A stretch of DNA of 64,000 nucleotides, taken from NCBI GenBank assembly GCA_032718565.1, contig JAVGVS010000018.1, positions 824,501 to 888,500 on the forward strand, read 5' to 3'. A model generated the notes under the pieces. That model had not been told where the DNA came from. It did not search any database and saw only the letters and a list, made by a program, of their open reading frames with translations. This document shows positions 11,678-24,800 of the stretch, one piece after another; the first letter of the stretch is position 1, and each line of letters starts with the position of its first letter. Source of the stretch: Distichodus sexfasciatus. Lineage: Eukaryota; Chordata; Actinopteri; Characiformes; Distichodontidae. A program made the position numbers and the translations under genes.

Positions 11678-12000
11678 GTGTGTGTGTGCGTGTGCGCGTG
11701 GGGTGGGGGGACAGGTTTTTAATGTATTTGGGAGAATATGACTGTATCCCATTAAATAGAAAATACTTTGTAAATGTATGTGAGGAAGTACTTTGTGATT
11801 ATTGGAGTCAATTCAAGTACCTAAAAAAAGTGTAAGACGCAAGTGTGTGGCGAGGAAAAAGAGAGTTTGAGAAAATCATCTTTTCTGTTTTATTTGCGCT
11901 GTGGGCATGTTTTTCAGATTTGCTCACTAATTTTTAAATTAATTGGTAAAGTAAAAGAGCTTTGCTCACCATCACTCGGCTCCAGCGGAGTCCTCCTCCG
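10511..12000. other. Intergenic gap between divergent ift43 and tgfb3
   Basis: About 1.5 kb of AT-rich DNA without coding structure. It holds a 12-of-14 CTCF-like motif at 11564-11577 (plus strand, CCACTAGAGGGAGT) and a long TG microsatellite at 11594-11700. The last 100 bp before the tgfb3 TATA box become GC-rich. Confidence 0.6.
11594..11700 (+). repeat. (TG)n microsatellite, about 107 bp
   Basis: Almost pure TG for about 90 bp, then interrupted by a few CG steps (TGCGTG, TGCGCGTG). Long alternating purine-pyrimidine tracts of this kind can adopt Z-DNA. It sits about 330 bp upstream of the tgfb3 TATA box. The apparent open frames through it, on both strands, are artefacts of the repeat. 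Confidence 0.97.
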
Positions 12001-12007
12001 GCCTGAA

Positions 12008-12035
12008 ACGTCACTCGCATTCCGCCCTATAAAAG
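12008..12035 (+). promoter_or_regulatory. tgfb3 core promoter: CRE/ATF half-site and TATA box
   Basis: A TATAAAAG box (12028-12035) lies 15 bp after an ACGTCA CRE/ATF half-site (12008-12013). This combination matches what is described for mammalian TGFB3, whose promoter depends on a TATA box with a proximal CRE/ATF site. Transcription should begin near 12055-12065. Confidence 0.7.
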
Positions 12036-12059
12036 CAGCGAGAGCGAATACGGGTTTGC

Positions 12060-12467
12060 TGGGTCCGAACTGCGACGAGAGTGAGAAGAGACGAAAAGCG
12101 ACTAAACAAAAATCCATCACAGCAGCTGCTTTAAGGGAATATGATAGTGAGAAAACAAGCCTTTAAAAACAGACTTCAGTTTAGCAAATAGGATGTATTA
12201 GTTATGTTATGGAATTTTATCGGAGTTCATTTTTGGAGAGCAGAGTGCTGTTATTGGGCTTAAGTTTACAGGATGGAGTCTCATGGAGAATATTCCCTCA
12301 CAACTTGAACTCCAGCCGATTGAGAAGATAACCTGGAATTTATTTTCATAGTCTTTTTCCCCTTTAGGTTTTTAATGTGTATTGTTTTTAATTATTTGCA
12401 TTAATAATAGCTCACCTTAAGTGAACTGGAACTGTGTTTTTTTTGACAAGTGAGAATATCCACAATC
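12060..12467 (+). promoter_or_regulatory. tgfb3: tgfb3 5' leader with several upstream ORFs
   Basis: Between the inferred start site and the main ATG there are several upstream ATGs: a 16-codon frame at 12141-12191, a two-codon frame at 12193, overlapping frames from 12204 and 12209 (the latter about 38 codons), two more near 12273-12284, and one at 12373. All close before the main start. Human TGFB3 mRNA also has a long, uORF-rich leader known to repress translation. An unseen leader intron would change this list. Confidence 0.5.
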
Positions 12468-12813
12468 ATGCATCTGGGCAGAGCGCTTTTGCTTTTCCTT
12501 CTTTTAAACAGCGTGACCATGATTTTCTCTCTATCTACTTGCACCACTGTGGACATTGACCACATAAAGAAAAAGCGAGTGGAAGCGATCCGTGGGCAAA
12601 TCCTCAGCAAACTCAGACTGACCAGTCCGCCCCAGGTTCTGGGTCCAAATCAGGTCCCGTATCAGGTGTTGGCGCTTTATAACAGCACAAAAGAGCTGAT
12701 AGAGGAGCTGGGACGAGACCGGCAGCAAAGCTGTGGACAAGATAACAACGAGACAGAGTACTACGCTAAAGAAATACACAAATTCAACATGATCCAAGGG
12801 CCATCTGAGAACA
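12468..12813 (+). CDS. tgfb3: tgfb3 coding exon 1
   Basis: Codons 1-115 plus one base; donor ACA|GTAAGT. Signal peptide, LTBP-linking Cys25, the conserved latency-lasso region and VPYQVLALYNST. Confidence 0.97.
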
Positions 12814-15800
12814 GTAAGTGCCTCAAATCCATTTCCCACTGTATTTTGTTTAGTAAAGAAACAACTATGATCAGTTCAGTGCGTTTTAATGAGATGTTGT
12901 GCTCATAAAAGTTCGGGCTCCATTATTTTATGCATTGTAAATAATCGTGTGCGCAACAGATCTGGCGCGTAATTCCTGATATTCGCGCAGTGCAGCTGTA
13001 AACGCGGCGCTATAACGTAATACCATTTATCATGTCCTGGTCTGCCATGGAAACTAACGGATGGGGATGGACTTTACGTGAGACATTGTCAAGCACAAAT
13101 AAGCTGAAAACTCTCCGGACAGTACCAGTCATTAAAAATGCCTAAATGATGCTGTATTTGAGGATAAGTATTTTATATGGAAGTCTACAGAATTAACTAC
13201 TTTTGGACTTATGTAAGTCTTTAAATGACATGGAAATTCCTTTAGGATGGAAAAACGTTTTTCCGGACTTTTTGGCACTAAGCAAAAATGGTTCTTTCAA
13301 GGACCATATGTTAAAGGTTGCATTGAGAGTTAACGTGGATCTTCCAATGCCCATTTTGGCACCTTTTGAAAGCATCATGGAGATGTACTGGTGAACATAA
13401 GGCATGCCTTTAGGTGTTGAATATGAACATATCTGAAATTGCCAGGAGTTCAGAGCCCTATACATGTGGTGCTGGTCATATTAGTCAGACCCCTACATTT
13501 CTGGAACAAATCATTTGTCAAAAGTAGCTCTTAAATGCATAGGAAGTGTTAATAAATCGAGCGTGGCTTTATGGCGCCGGTTTCTCGTTTGGCGAAGCAC
13601 GCTGCCGTCGTGTCGCATATCAGCTCCGTTTCTCCTCTATTTACTTTATAATGGGGAAAGCATGAAAACTGAACCCTGAACCTCTTATGCAGGCTTGAAT
13701 TCTAACTTGGTTCTGTGTGCCGGCCAGTCGGTTCCACTGAGCTAATCACCAGACTGTCTCAGACAGACATTCATTCCACTGGAATAATTTTAACGATGCT
13801 TGCTTACTGTCCATGGAACAACTTGTCAGTGTTTCCTTCTGTCGGTTTCAGGGCCGGCCACGTTTTATGTACATAATTGTTCTTTTACGGTTTGTCTGGA
13901 ACCATGTGTTCATGCTTTATAGTGGATTTTCTAAGTTTTATACCACTTTGTAAAGTGATGCATTGAGAGGAGTCATCTAGATCCTCTCCTCAATAAAACA
14001 ACTGTTAACAACCGCAGGACAGTCCATCTCTAAGGCAAGACTCACAACTAAGTCTCTAAAGAACAAAAAACTTTTTTGTAAGTAAAATAATTGGAAATAG
14101 GCCTGTTAAGTGATGGAAGCAGGTCATTGCATCATGTTTTTTTTCAAGTCAACAGGTGTTTTATGCTAGAGAGACACTGAACAGACCGTCCTCTGGCTCT
14201 CAAACAAGCCACTGTGCCAAATGTGGATTTCAGGTCAACTAAAGTACTTCTGACACTCAAAATATACACTCCCATAGCTACTTTAACTGCCATAGCAAGT
14301 AAATTGTGTGTGGTTGCATTGCCTTTTCAGACTCAACGTGATGCTTTGGTTTACAATATGCACCTATTTTACACTTTAGTTTCTTCTTTCCATTTAGAGT
14401 CTTTAATGGATCATGCCTTGGGCCATGTCTCCTAAAGTACTCCTGCAGAATAATGTCATTTGGAAGCATTTTTGAAATACCAGGTCAGTTTGACCGCTGA
14501 CCAGGCCTGATTCTGGTGGGAAATATGGGCGGTTAGAGCCCTCACAGTTCCACACCTGCATTCCTCACCCTCAGCCCTACTGCCTCCCATCACCGCATGT
14601 TTAGCTTTGCTTTAGCAGGTTGACTTTTGACCTGCGTGGCACACATACCAACAGACATACAGTAGGAAGAAATCCCAGTTTTAGCAGCAGAGAAATTTTA
14701 ATCTTTTTAATGATCACAACCATGTAAAGGCTGTCATTAATATTGTACTAATTCATGTGGTTAAAGGAAGATGATCTACTCCTGAGCCCAGTTAATAGTG
14801 TGTGTCATTAGGCAATCAGTGAGTGAGGCGGCAGGGAGGGAAGGATAGGGGCTGGAGCTGCAGACAGCACTGCTTCTGATATATGGAATAGTAGGAAGGT
14901 GATGTAATTTCCAAGCAAAACAGAGACCAAATTTTCTGGCCAATACTGGAGGGCCTGAGTCCTCCCCCTAGCTCTACACACACAGATTTTTCCTCCTCTT
15001 CATCCCTGATCAAGTGGAAAAAAGTCTTACTTCTGCAGCAAGCCTTAGCACATTATCTCATCTAAGTGTAGCCAGCCTACAAGTGTGTGATTGTGTGTGT
15101 GTTTGTGTGTCATGATTTACTCAAGAGCTGCCTCATTTGGAGTGCAGAGACACACAAGAGTGCTGTGTTGTAGTGCTGCTGCTTACTCTAAGACTTTAAA
15201 TAGATCAACGAGTCATTCAGTCAAACGGTCACTTAACACAGGTCAACAGCAAAGCAATTCCAAAAGAAATGCCTTTAAAATACTTAGTAGATGACATCAT
15301 TTCAAAGTGTAAGTGGAATAAAATATGTTGGCAACGCTTTAAAGAAAAGGTTTTGAGCCAATCATTACATAATATGAGAACATTTCATACTTTGCATTTG
15401 TTTAATTACATTTTTTTTTCCAGAAATGTGGTTTAAATCATAACATTGCTCTTGCTTAATAATTATGTAGTACTATAATAGATCTCTGAATGATGGCTTA
15501 TTTCCAAGTTTATGTTAATAAAATCCAGTGAAATCAAGACATAGGCTTAGGTCAAAATCAACATCCTACATGCTTTTACACTCAAAATGTCTTATTAAAC
15601 ATGGCTCAAATTCATCCTCGGCAGCTGGCCGGCACGTGACCTTGTCTATTCCTCTGTCCCATTTCCTGTGTTTACCTCCACTCTCCGACATCTCGAGCAG
15701 GCCTTTGGGTCCTGTGACTGCCCTGACTGCTCAGATTGCTTTTTCAGAAGTCTCTGTGTGATGTCACCTGTCGGGAAGAGCATCTCATATGGAGGTAGAT

Positions 15801-18800
15801 CCCAGACACAGGAAGAAGGGGTTGGGGGGTTTTGGGCAGAGACTGTCTGGGACATGGCCTTTATAGGATGCTCAGGGTATGATGGAGAACTACAATGACT
15901 CCTGTCCTTTATCTGGAAATTACGTTTCTGAGAATGATCTCACCACATACCTTAACAGTGACTCCACCAGTGGCAAATGATTGAAGGCATGACCGTGATA
16001 TAAACATGAAATAGAAAATGTATAAGATCAAGCGCTTTCTCTACCTTATAGGATAACATTAATGATGATTTTGGATATGCCACTTAATCATTCATAAATC
16101 ATGATATCATTAACACCATTGTGAACATTTTTCACATCAGCAAAAATACTTAGCTTGATGCTCTAGCTGAACTAAGAAGGGGGCTTGGTTTTCATTTTTT
16201 CAGACCTGATAAAGGTGATTGTAAACTAAAAATCTGTATTTTGCCCAATTATGCCAACAATCCTCCATACTCACAACCATGGAACAAATGACATACAGAC
16301 TAAAGCTTTGGCAAAAATAGGCCATAATGTGAAATCCACCTTAAACCATTGGAAAAAATGAGGTTCAAAAGGAAACCAAAGGCTTGATTAGAATTTCAAA
16401 TCTACTCTCACAGTGGGGCTTTCCACCTCCAGGAGAAGAACTACAGAAGGAAACAGGGGAATAAAAGATGGTACAGAACAAGGCTTTTATAACTTTGTGG
16501 GTTTTTATGCACATTACAATCAACATCTGAACTTGAAAACGCCACTTGGAATTCATATGTATATTAGCAAAAACAGTCATTAGTCAAGGTGCCAGAGGTG
16601 TAAACAAGAATTAAAGATCAAATGCTGTTGTGAAAAATGACTGGCAATAGTTCTTCTAAGTACCTATTAAATGTAGATATCATTTTCTGTAATGATACTA
16701 TTTTGCTGCTACCCAGAACTGTACCTAATGAAGTGATGACTTGGCTGTAAATTAATGTTTCCACTTGGCTTATAAAACAGTAGCTATGTGCTTGTTTTGT
16801 TCAACACTGCATGCATCCAACCTATTAAAATAATAAGTGTACTGAGGGGAAAAGAGGAAAGAAAAGCAACCTAACTGGACTACTTTAACAGGAGGTATGT
16901 GCAGGAGTCTGTCTAGATCCGAACAGCACAGCAGTCCAACTGGCAAAATCTGGTTATTACATAAATGTAGACTACCACATTTCACATGCCATCCCGCCAG
17001 CTAGACATTTCATGGACTGCTATTGGACTGTGGTCTGTCACCAACCTGCTCAGCTCTTAGAAGTCATTTTAAAGTCATTTTACATAAAAGAGTGGAATTC
17101 AGTGCATGACCTGAGAAGACCATTAATGTTGTTTGTGTCTTTATAAAGGTCTGTTTGTACGTGGGTGGGTCTATTATGAGAACAAGAACTATTCACTGTT
17201 TTTCCAATCAACAGATTTAGGTTCTTTCTCCTAACCATTTGATTTTTAGAGACTTTCGAGTTGTGAGACACCTGTTCTGTAGTGGAGCAGGAGGGAGGGA
17301 CCCACACTGGTATCCCCGGCCTGCTCAGCCTAGTTCACCACCATTACTTGGGACATTTGGTTTTCATTTGCATGACTTCAACTTGTTGCTAACTCTTCCT
17401 CCATAAAGCACAAACAGATGGGATACGGCTTTGCCTCCGCGCTCTCTCCAAGCGAGTAATCGTTTTCATTCAGATCTGAGGGAGCTGGAGATCTGAGAAT
17501 GAGAATTGAATCTGGGCAGTGATGCCCCATAAAAAAAAACACTTGAGATTGACTTTTGACTTCCTGCCTTGCAGATGACCTGCCATATTGTCCAAAAGGG
17601 ATAACATCAAAAGTGTTTCGCTTCAATGTCTCATCTATGGAGAAGAATTCCACCAACCTTTTCCGAGCAGAATTCCGTGCCCTGCGTGTTCCAAATTCCA
17701 GTGCCAAAAGGAACGAGCAGCGCATTGAGCTATATCAGGTAGGTGTGTTCTTCATTACTTTAAATAGGCTTACAACACAGACACAGTTTTAAGAAACAGT
17801 GTAGAGGATTCATTTAACAATAAAAACACTATCTTTATTTCAGTATCTTGGTAGGAGAAACCTATGATAGCCTAATATAACTGACCAGAGGAACAAAAAA
17901 TTCTCAAAATTATTATAGCCTCACAACCCACATAATTATATGAATTGGGCCTATGAGGAATAGTCAGTGTGGAGAGGAGTGCTTTATTATACCAGGGAAA
18001 TGACAGGTATTTCACAAAACACCACTATACACACAATTCATCTGTTCTTTAGCGTATTTGCATTAATATGTGTCAACTGATCTGACCTGCATCTTGAATG
18101 ACATTATTTTAGCTTGAAGAACAGTTTCAGTTTCCCCTATTTCATGGGTATTTTAATGTTTTGTTGGAATTTAGAAACATTTTGTTGGATTTTGTATGTA
18201 AGAGAAGAATAAAATTGTCATGACTTAAAGGTCCCATACTATACATTTTTTCAACAAGTTAAAATAGGTCTTTGAGCTCCACTTAACATGTCTCTGAAGT
18301 AGTCTGCTGAAAATATCTCTCAGATTCGGCATTTTCGCCTGCTTTTTAACCTGTCTATTTCAGTCCCTTTCAGAACAGGTTGTTTCTCATTAGTATTCCT
18401 AATTGCAAATGAGCCGCTGCTGCCCACACACGCCCCTCACTCCGGAACTGGGGTGTAGACAGCACGCCGAGAGTTTACCTCATGACATGGCTGCTGCTAA
18501 CAGACCATCTATACACGTTTAATGCAACACTCCGCCGGTAAACTTCTTCATTGCGATTCCTACCCTAGTGCTTTTATTATACCAGGGAAATGACAGGTAT
18601 TTTTCAAAACACCACACACACAATTCATCGGTTCTTTAGCAGAGGCTCTCAGAGGCGGAGGTTCTCAGATAGGAGGGTGGAGTTATTCAGATATCCCCTA
18701 CTGTGATGTAGAAGTAGGGGAGAAATCTAAACGGTTTGTTTAAACGCACAATTTCTGACAAATTAATACTGACACAATTGACCATTTTTATCAAACTTAC

Positions 18801-21800
18801 AGTGTGTGTTGAGGCAGTACAGGCCCAAATTGATGTGCAAAAGGTTTTTTTTTTTTCATAATATGGGACCTTTAACTCTAACTTTGATTCTTCAAAAAAA
18901 CTTTAATGTTGGTTCATGTTAATTCATAAAATGTGAAAATGCAAGATTATGCTGCCGTACCCAAAGTTTATTAGCAGTAGTGAAAAGGGTGGGAATTACT
19001 GCAATGTCATGACCTTAAGCTCCAGGCAAAGCAAATAGAAAGTGGGGCTTTTTTTCTTTAAAAAAAGACTTCCTTAGACTTCTGTAATATTCACACAGTT
19101 AACTCCCAAGCCGGCAGTTTCTTAGCACTAGACATTATTATATATCATCATGGCTCTGAACGTGGGACCCAAAAAGGATACTGAATACTGAATTTATATC
19201 AAGTCCCCAAACTCTTGCCTCTCCAGTTTTTCAAGAGTCTGATCTTTATTCCAGGCAGCGAATGGATTATACAGAAGTGCATTTGCACAATTTATCTGAA
19301 CAAAGGAAGTATTCTGAGAAAGCCCCACTAAAAGCTTGCTTCTTTGCTGCTGTCGTAGCCAGAGCCCTGTAAGGCAATACATCAGAGAGGGTGAGATTTT
19401 TAAGAGATATATGATGTGTAGGGACATATTATATACACATATACTGTGTGAGCATACATATGTTCGTAAAGCATATATATTTGAAGTGAGGGGAGATTTT
19501 CGGGCGGTTTCCTCATTAATCTCCCAGGAGAGGCTGGGAATCGTGATCAGGTTCCAGCGTTTCCTGCCAGGGAGACGTGTGTCTCCGGCGCTGCATACCA
19601 GCCCTCCTCTCCGCCAGGGCCTGGCCACGGGCAGCTCTGGCCTGACAGGCACACAGATGGTTTCCAGGAGCCCTGCAGGAGATAGAGGCAGGGTCAGCCA
19701 CTGGAAGGAGAAGGCTGGGAGGATGGGAGGGAAAATGGGGGTGCAAAGCAAGACCCCCACGCCTCACACGTTTGCCTGGAGCTGATTGGCAGATGCTCCG
19801 GCTTTAGCGTAGGCTGCTCAAGTGGTCTTGATGGGCCCCTGCTTTCAGTCATACAGGAGATCAGATTAGGTTCGGATGGCACCGAGAATCCTTGTTGTTG
19901 TGTGGTGGTTTTATCAAATGTCATAATGTGATTGACTGAGAAATGTTGCTATTTCAACCGCTGTTTGGTTTACTGAGTAGGTCTGGTCTGGTATGTTTTT
20001 TATTTTTCATATTTGGAAAAATAAGTTTAGAAACAGTTTTATCACCTTGTTTATTTAAAAAAAAATCAAGTGTAAACTGCACTGTATAAATTTATGTGAC
20101 GATAAGAGACACTGTTTATTTCAGACTAGTGAAAAGGGGGCTACATGAGGCATTAACATGCAATATGGGGATATCACACACACACTTATACTCACTTTTT
20201 CCATGAGGGATAGAGGAGAATGCTTTGGCCTCGGGCATCCTTGAGTGTCTGGCTCAGACAGTGCCGGTCGGGCCAATGTCTGGAGACTGTGTGTACATCT
20301 GCGCTTGTGTGTGGAAGTGTATATTACGATATGACACAGTGCTCATGCTGACATTCTGATGTTTTATTTTGCTGGCAAATGGCTATTAAAACTAATGTCC
20401 AGAACTATTTGGAGTAGAAACTGGGAATAGCTGAAGTTATAGGTCTGAATTGACCTTCACAAGGAACACTATAAAATTCAATCGCATGCTCCATGCACTC
20501 AAAATATCGCTCTCTTCTGTCTGACGGTCAGATACGGCGGCCCGATGAGCACATTGCTAAGCAGCGGTACATCGGGGGCAAGAACGTCCTGACCAAGGGA
20601 ACACCCGAGTGGGTCTCATTCGATGTCACAGAGACAGTGAGGGAATGGCTCATGTACAGAGGTGAGAAAAAAATCTGAACTTCAATGATTAATAACAGAT
20701 TGCAGGTTATTAAACTGTTATTACAGATGAATAAAGTTATATAACCCTTATTACATATTAGTTAAGTGATTATAAAATGTTCGTAGGCATTGCTGACAGA
20801 CTGTGAGTGATTGAAAGTAAGTATTTAGAAACATATAAACCCTTTCTGGATCTAAACTGGTCAGTTTTTCTACATCAGCATCTGGAGATACACGTAACAG
20901 TTCTCACAGTATAAAGTTTTTGCCCTACTTCCCATTTCATCTGTATGATTTATCTGTGAGACATAATGAAGGCGCTGGAGTTTGTGAGGACAAGATAAAC
21001 AGCTTGAAAACAGATATTATGAACCACCCACATCGATTTTTTGTATTTTGCACATTTAGAACTTGGACCTGTAATGAAGAGAGCAGATCAGGAAATAAAT
21101 GTGTTGGCCAGTGAATTGCACTTTTCCCAAACATAGTTGGAGATGAGTAGTTTGAACTTAATGAACTGCAAAATGAAAAAGTTTAAATCATAGTTTCTGG
21201 AAGTAACAAATTAACTGAATTAATCTGAAAAAGTCTTGCCTTGTCCAGCACGCCTCAAATACAGTGAGTTTTATGCTTTATGGCTTAGCACTGCTGGACC
21301 ACAGTCCTATGGCCAGTATCGTATAATAATAAATCACTAGGACCAAATGTACAGTCAGTCCTTTTCAGTTCTGTATTTTCTCTCTGTGTGTGCTTTGCAG
21401 AAACTAACCTTGGCCTGGAGATCAGTGTGCACTGTCCCTGTCACACATTTAATCCAAATGGTGACATCTTAGAGAAAGTCAATGAGGTGCTGGAAGTCAA
21501 ATTCAAAGGTGAGACGTCTTGGAGCCAGAAAAAGCACTTGTGCTGCTGTCGTCTTCTCCTGGTTGATTGGAGATTGGAAAGAATGACATACGTTTTGCCC
21601 TTTTACCTGAACAAACCTCCGTAATCCAGACTGTAAAATCACTTTAATTTACATCACTATTTAAGGACACGTTTGCAGCACCATGAGGCAAATGAAAAGG
21701 GGAATATCATTTTTTTACCTTTGGCATGGCTACTTATAATTGTTGGAAAAATACTCAAAAATGTAGTCACTTCACGAGTTATTGCATCATAACATTTTTA

Positions 21801-24800
21801 GAAAATGAGTATGTTGCATAATTACCTTGTGAAACCTAAATGCTCTTGTGAATTTAAGTTTGGAACAGATTTTTTCCATCTTCTTTGAGGGTTTTTTTGT
21901 TGCAGCCATGCCTCTTTGTCACCTCATCTCTGTTTTCCTCTACCCCTTTTTTCCGGGATAACTTAAATGGCTTCTGAAGTTCCATCCAACACATATGGGT
22001 CTCAGTCATAGTTGGAGATAATGCTCAGAGAAAGACAGAGATCACAAGCTTGATCATGGGAACACACTTGAGTCTGGAATCTCACTTAGTTTTGGGGGCC
22101 TGGGGGTCTGGGGGTTTTGGGAATGCTCCCTACTCCATCAACAGTCTTCAGTGCAAGGAATGTGCTGCTGCCATGGGCTCTCAGACTCTTGGCCTCAAAT
22201 TAAAGAGGGGCGTCCGTATCCACTGGCGACGCCTCTCCAGGGACCTGAGCTGCTTTTTCTATCAGGGGCAGATTGGATGAGCAGACGGCTGAGGGGAGAA
22301 TGGAGAGACGAGCTCTGTTGGGATGAGATGTGGAACACAGAGCCTGAGAACTGTGAGGGGCTGCTGGGTATAGGGTCACCGACTCGTGTGCGTTCATCAG
22401 TGCTTAGTGAGCTTTGTTGGGTTTTGCAGGTATGGAGGGAGAGTATGACGAACAGTACCGCTTGGATCTGAGTCGGCTGAGGAAGCAAAAGGATCAGCTT
22501 TTGCCCCACCTCATCCTGATGATGCTGCCTCCACACCGCCTGGACGTGCCACCCACATCCAGACGGCGTAAAAGGGCACTGGACACCAACTACTGCTTCT
22601 CGTGAGGCGTTGCTCTTTTTCCTTGAACTTTAATGGTGTAATGGCTAGCAAGACCATTGTGTATTTTATCAGAGCTGAGAAAAGCAGCTGATTTTGTAAC
22701 TGAGTTTTTTTTTCTTCTGCCGTGTCATTAAGTTTGTCATTCCAAATTTCTAGAATGTGTTGTAGATGGAAAAATGGTAAATATCTCACCTTCACTGACA
22801 ATAAGTAGTGTAATTATCAGTGTTCCATCTGAGAAAATCAGCTACCAATCTACCGAGTAAGTAGAGTCACTAAAAATTTGTACTTAATAACTGTTCATTG
22901 GCATTGATTAAGAAAAATATCATGTTGTGCTTTATTGTTTTGTCTTGTGAAACACTACAAGTAAAACCCAATCTCATGACATAGATAATTAGTCCATTCT
23001 GTTGTACCAACAATATCATTGTGTTGATTTATCTGTAGTGTTTCATAAGATTAACAACACTAGAGCTGAAATAACACAATTATATTGTTAATACATGACA
23101 GCATTTGTTTCAAATCAATAGCTAGATAATAATACACTTAATTGTCAACAAGATATTTACTGTTTTTCCATTCACCTCCCAATCTAGAAATTCCATCTCA
23201 CAGAACTTAGGAGGCTGGAAAATACAACCAAAACACATCAATAAAATCAGCAACAACAATACATTTATATTTCATCATCAACACAAGTTTACCAGTCTTC
23301 TCTAGTTCACATTCCAGTTAGTATTAGCACACCACGTCCCCCTAAAAGGCTGTATGACTAAACCTTCTAACTGGCATCTGACAGCTTTAAGCATGGAAAA
23401 GGATCCAGCGTGTTGAGATCTGTCCCTGTATTTAAATTGGAGCGGGCTTGTGTGTTTGTGTTTGTGTGTGCGTGTGTGAGTGTGTGTAGCTGACTGGTAC
23501 TTCAGAGTGAGGATCCTCTGCTTCCCTCACCGACAGCGTTATAGACGCCTGGGCTCAATCCAGGAGGGAAAAAAATGACACACCTCACAGTGGAATTTCT
23601 GAGCCTCCAAAGACACAGTCTGAGCTGTTTATAAGGCCATGCAGAATGAAAATAGAAGGCTTAAAACTGTCAGGTTTAGAATTGTCTGTGTTACTTTATT
23701 GAGGCTGTGGAAGAGGCTCTCTATGAACGCATCGACTTTGCCAAGAACATAGAGCAGAATAACGAAAGAAACTGTGCACGAGGATGCACCACGAACAGAA
23801 AGGTGCAGTTTATCACAGTTTATCAAATTCTTCTCCTTGTTTTCTTTTTGCATTACACCAGTCAATTTGCGCCACAGTCAGTAAGTGCAAGAACATCAGT
23901 TCACCGGTCTATTTTAGCACGAAATCTGCACATTGATTTAATTATACATTGTAGTCATTTGATATTCCAAACATTGTTTAAAGGTTTTCTAAACGTTTGC
24001 ACTGTGTTGTAAATTATTCATTTGTAAATTTACTTTGATATGGGGCAGTTGGTAGCGTAATGGTTTGGGTGTTCGCCCCGTGATCAGAAGTTGGCCGGAC
24101 CGGTAAAGTTACCACTGAGGTACTCATGAGCAAGATACGTTCTCCAAGCATTGTTCCCTGGGCGCTGTCCTTGTTAGCTGCCCACTGCTCCTTCACGACG
24201 GATGGGTCAAATGCAGAGGTCACATTTCGATGAGGTGCACTCAGTGCTGTGCTGCGGTGTTTCACAATGAAAATCACTCACTCACTCATGAATGTGAGAC
24301 ACCTAGAGCAAAGAAACTTTTGCCGCTAGATTTCTGCTGTTCTTTCTAGCACACTAGGTAGTTATTTTATGTCTATATATATATATATACAGTATGTTTG
24401 GCTTTCTGAACCACAACCACACTGAACATATTGTATAATAAAGTGTTCAAAGTGTTGTGAGTTTCTCTCTCTGTCCTGCAGTAATTATGAGGAGAACTGC
24501 TGCGTTCGTCGCCTGTACATCGACTTCCGCCAGGACTTAGGCTGGAGATGGATTCACGAGCCCAAAGGATACCATGCTAACTTCTGCTCAGGGCCGTGCC
24601 CTTACCTACGCAGCGCTGACACCACACACAGCTCGGTTAGTAGGGGCAACACAATCCTTTTAATTTATTTACTTTTGTACCAGCACCAAGGTCCAGCTGT
24701 GACTGAGGCCTCATTTAGCCTGAGGCCCTTTAACAGCAAACGAGTGCAGTCACAGGAACAATAAAGGCTATATTTACAAGACCACCTTTACAGTATATTT

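Larger units (their letters stand above)
17739..20531. other. tgfb3 intron 2 (2.8 kb)
   Basis: Contains the TTAA-flanked mobile element at 18225-18875, a short copy of part of its interior at 17978-18054, and a GC-richer block at 19500-19860 open on both strands, which I take as non-coding because no frame has a recognisable domain or compatible splice sites. Confidence 0.7.

Noticed and set aside
11567..11835. Open frames on both strands through the TG tract (poly Cys-Val, poly His-Thr).
   Set aside because: They are produced by the microsatellite and have no other gene features.
19194..19785. Long frames on both strands (up to 188 codons) in tgfb3 intron 2.
   Set aside because: Overlapping openness on both strands reflects local GC content; no domain, and the annotated exons already give a complete TGF-beta3.
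24041..24110. tRNA-like A and B box sequence at the SINE head considered as a tRNA gene.
   Set aside because: No cloverleaf can be completed and the same head recurs in other SINE copies.
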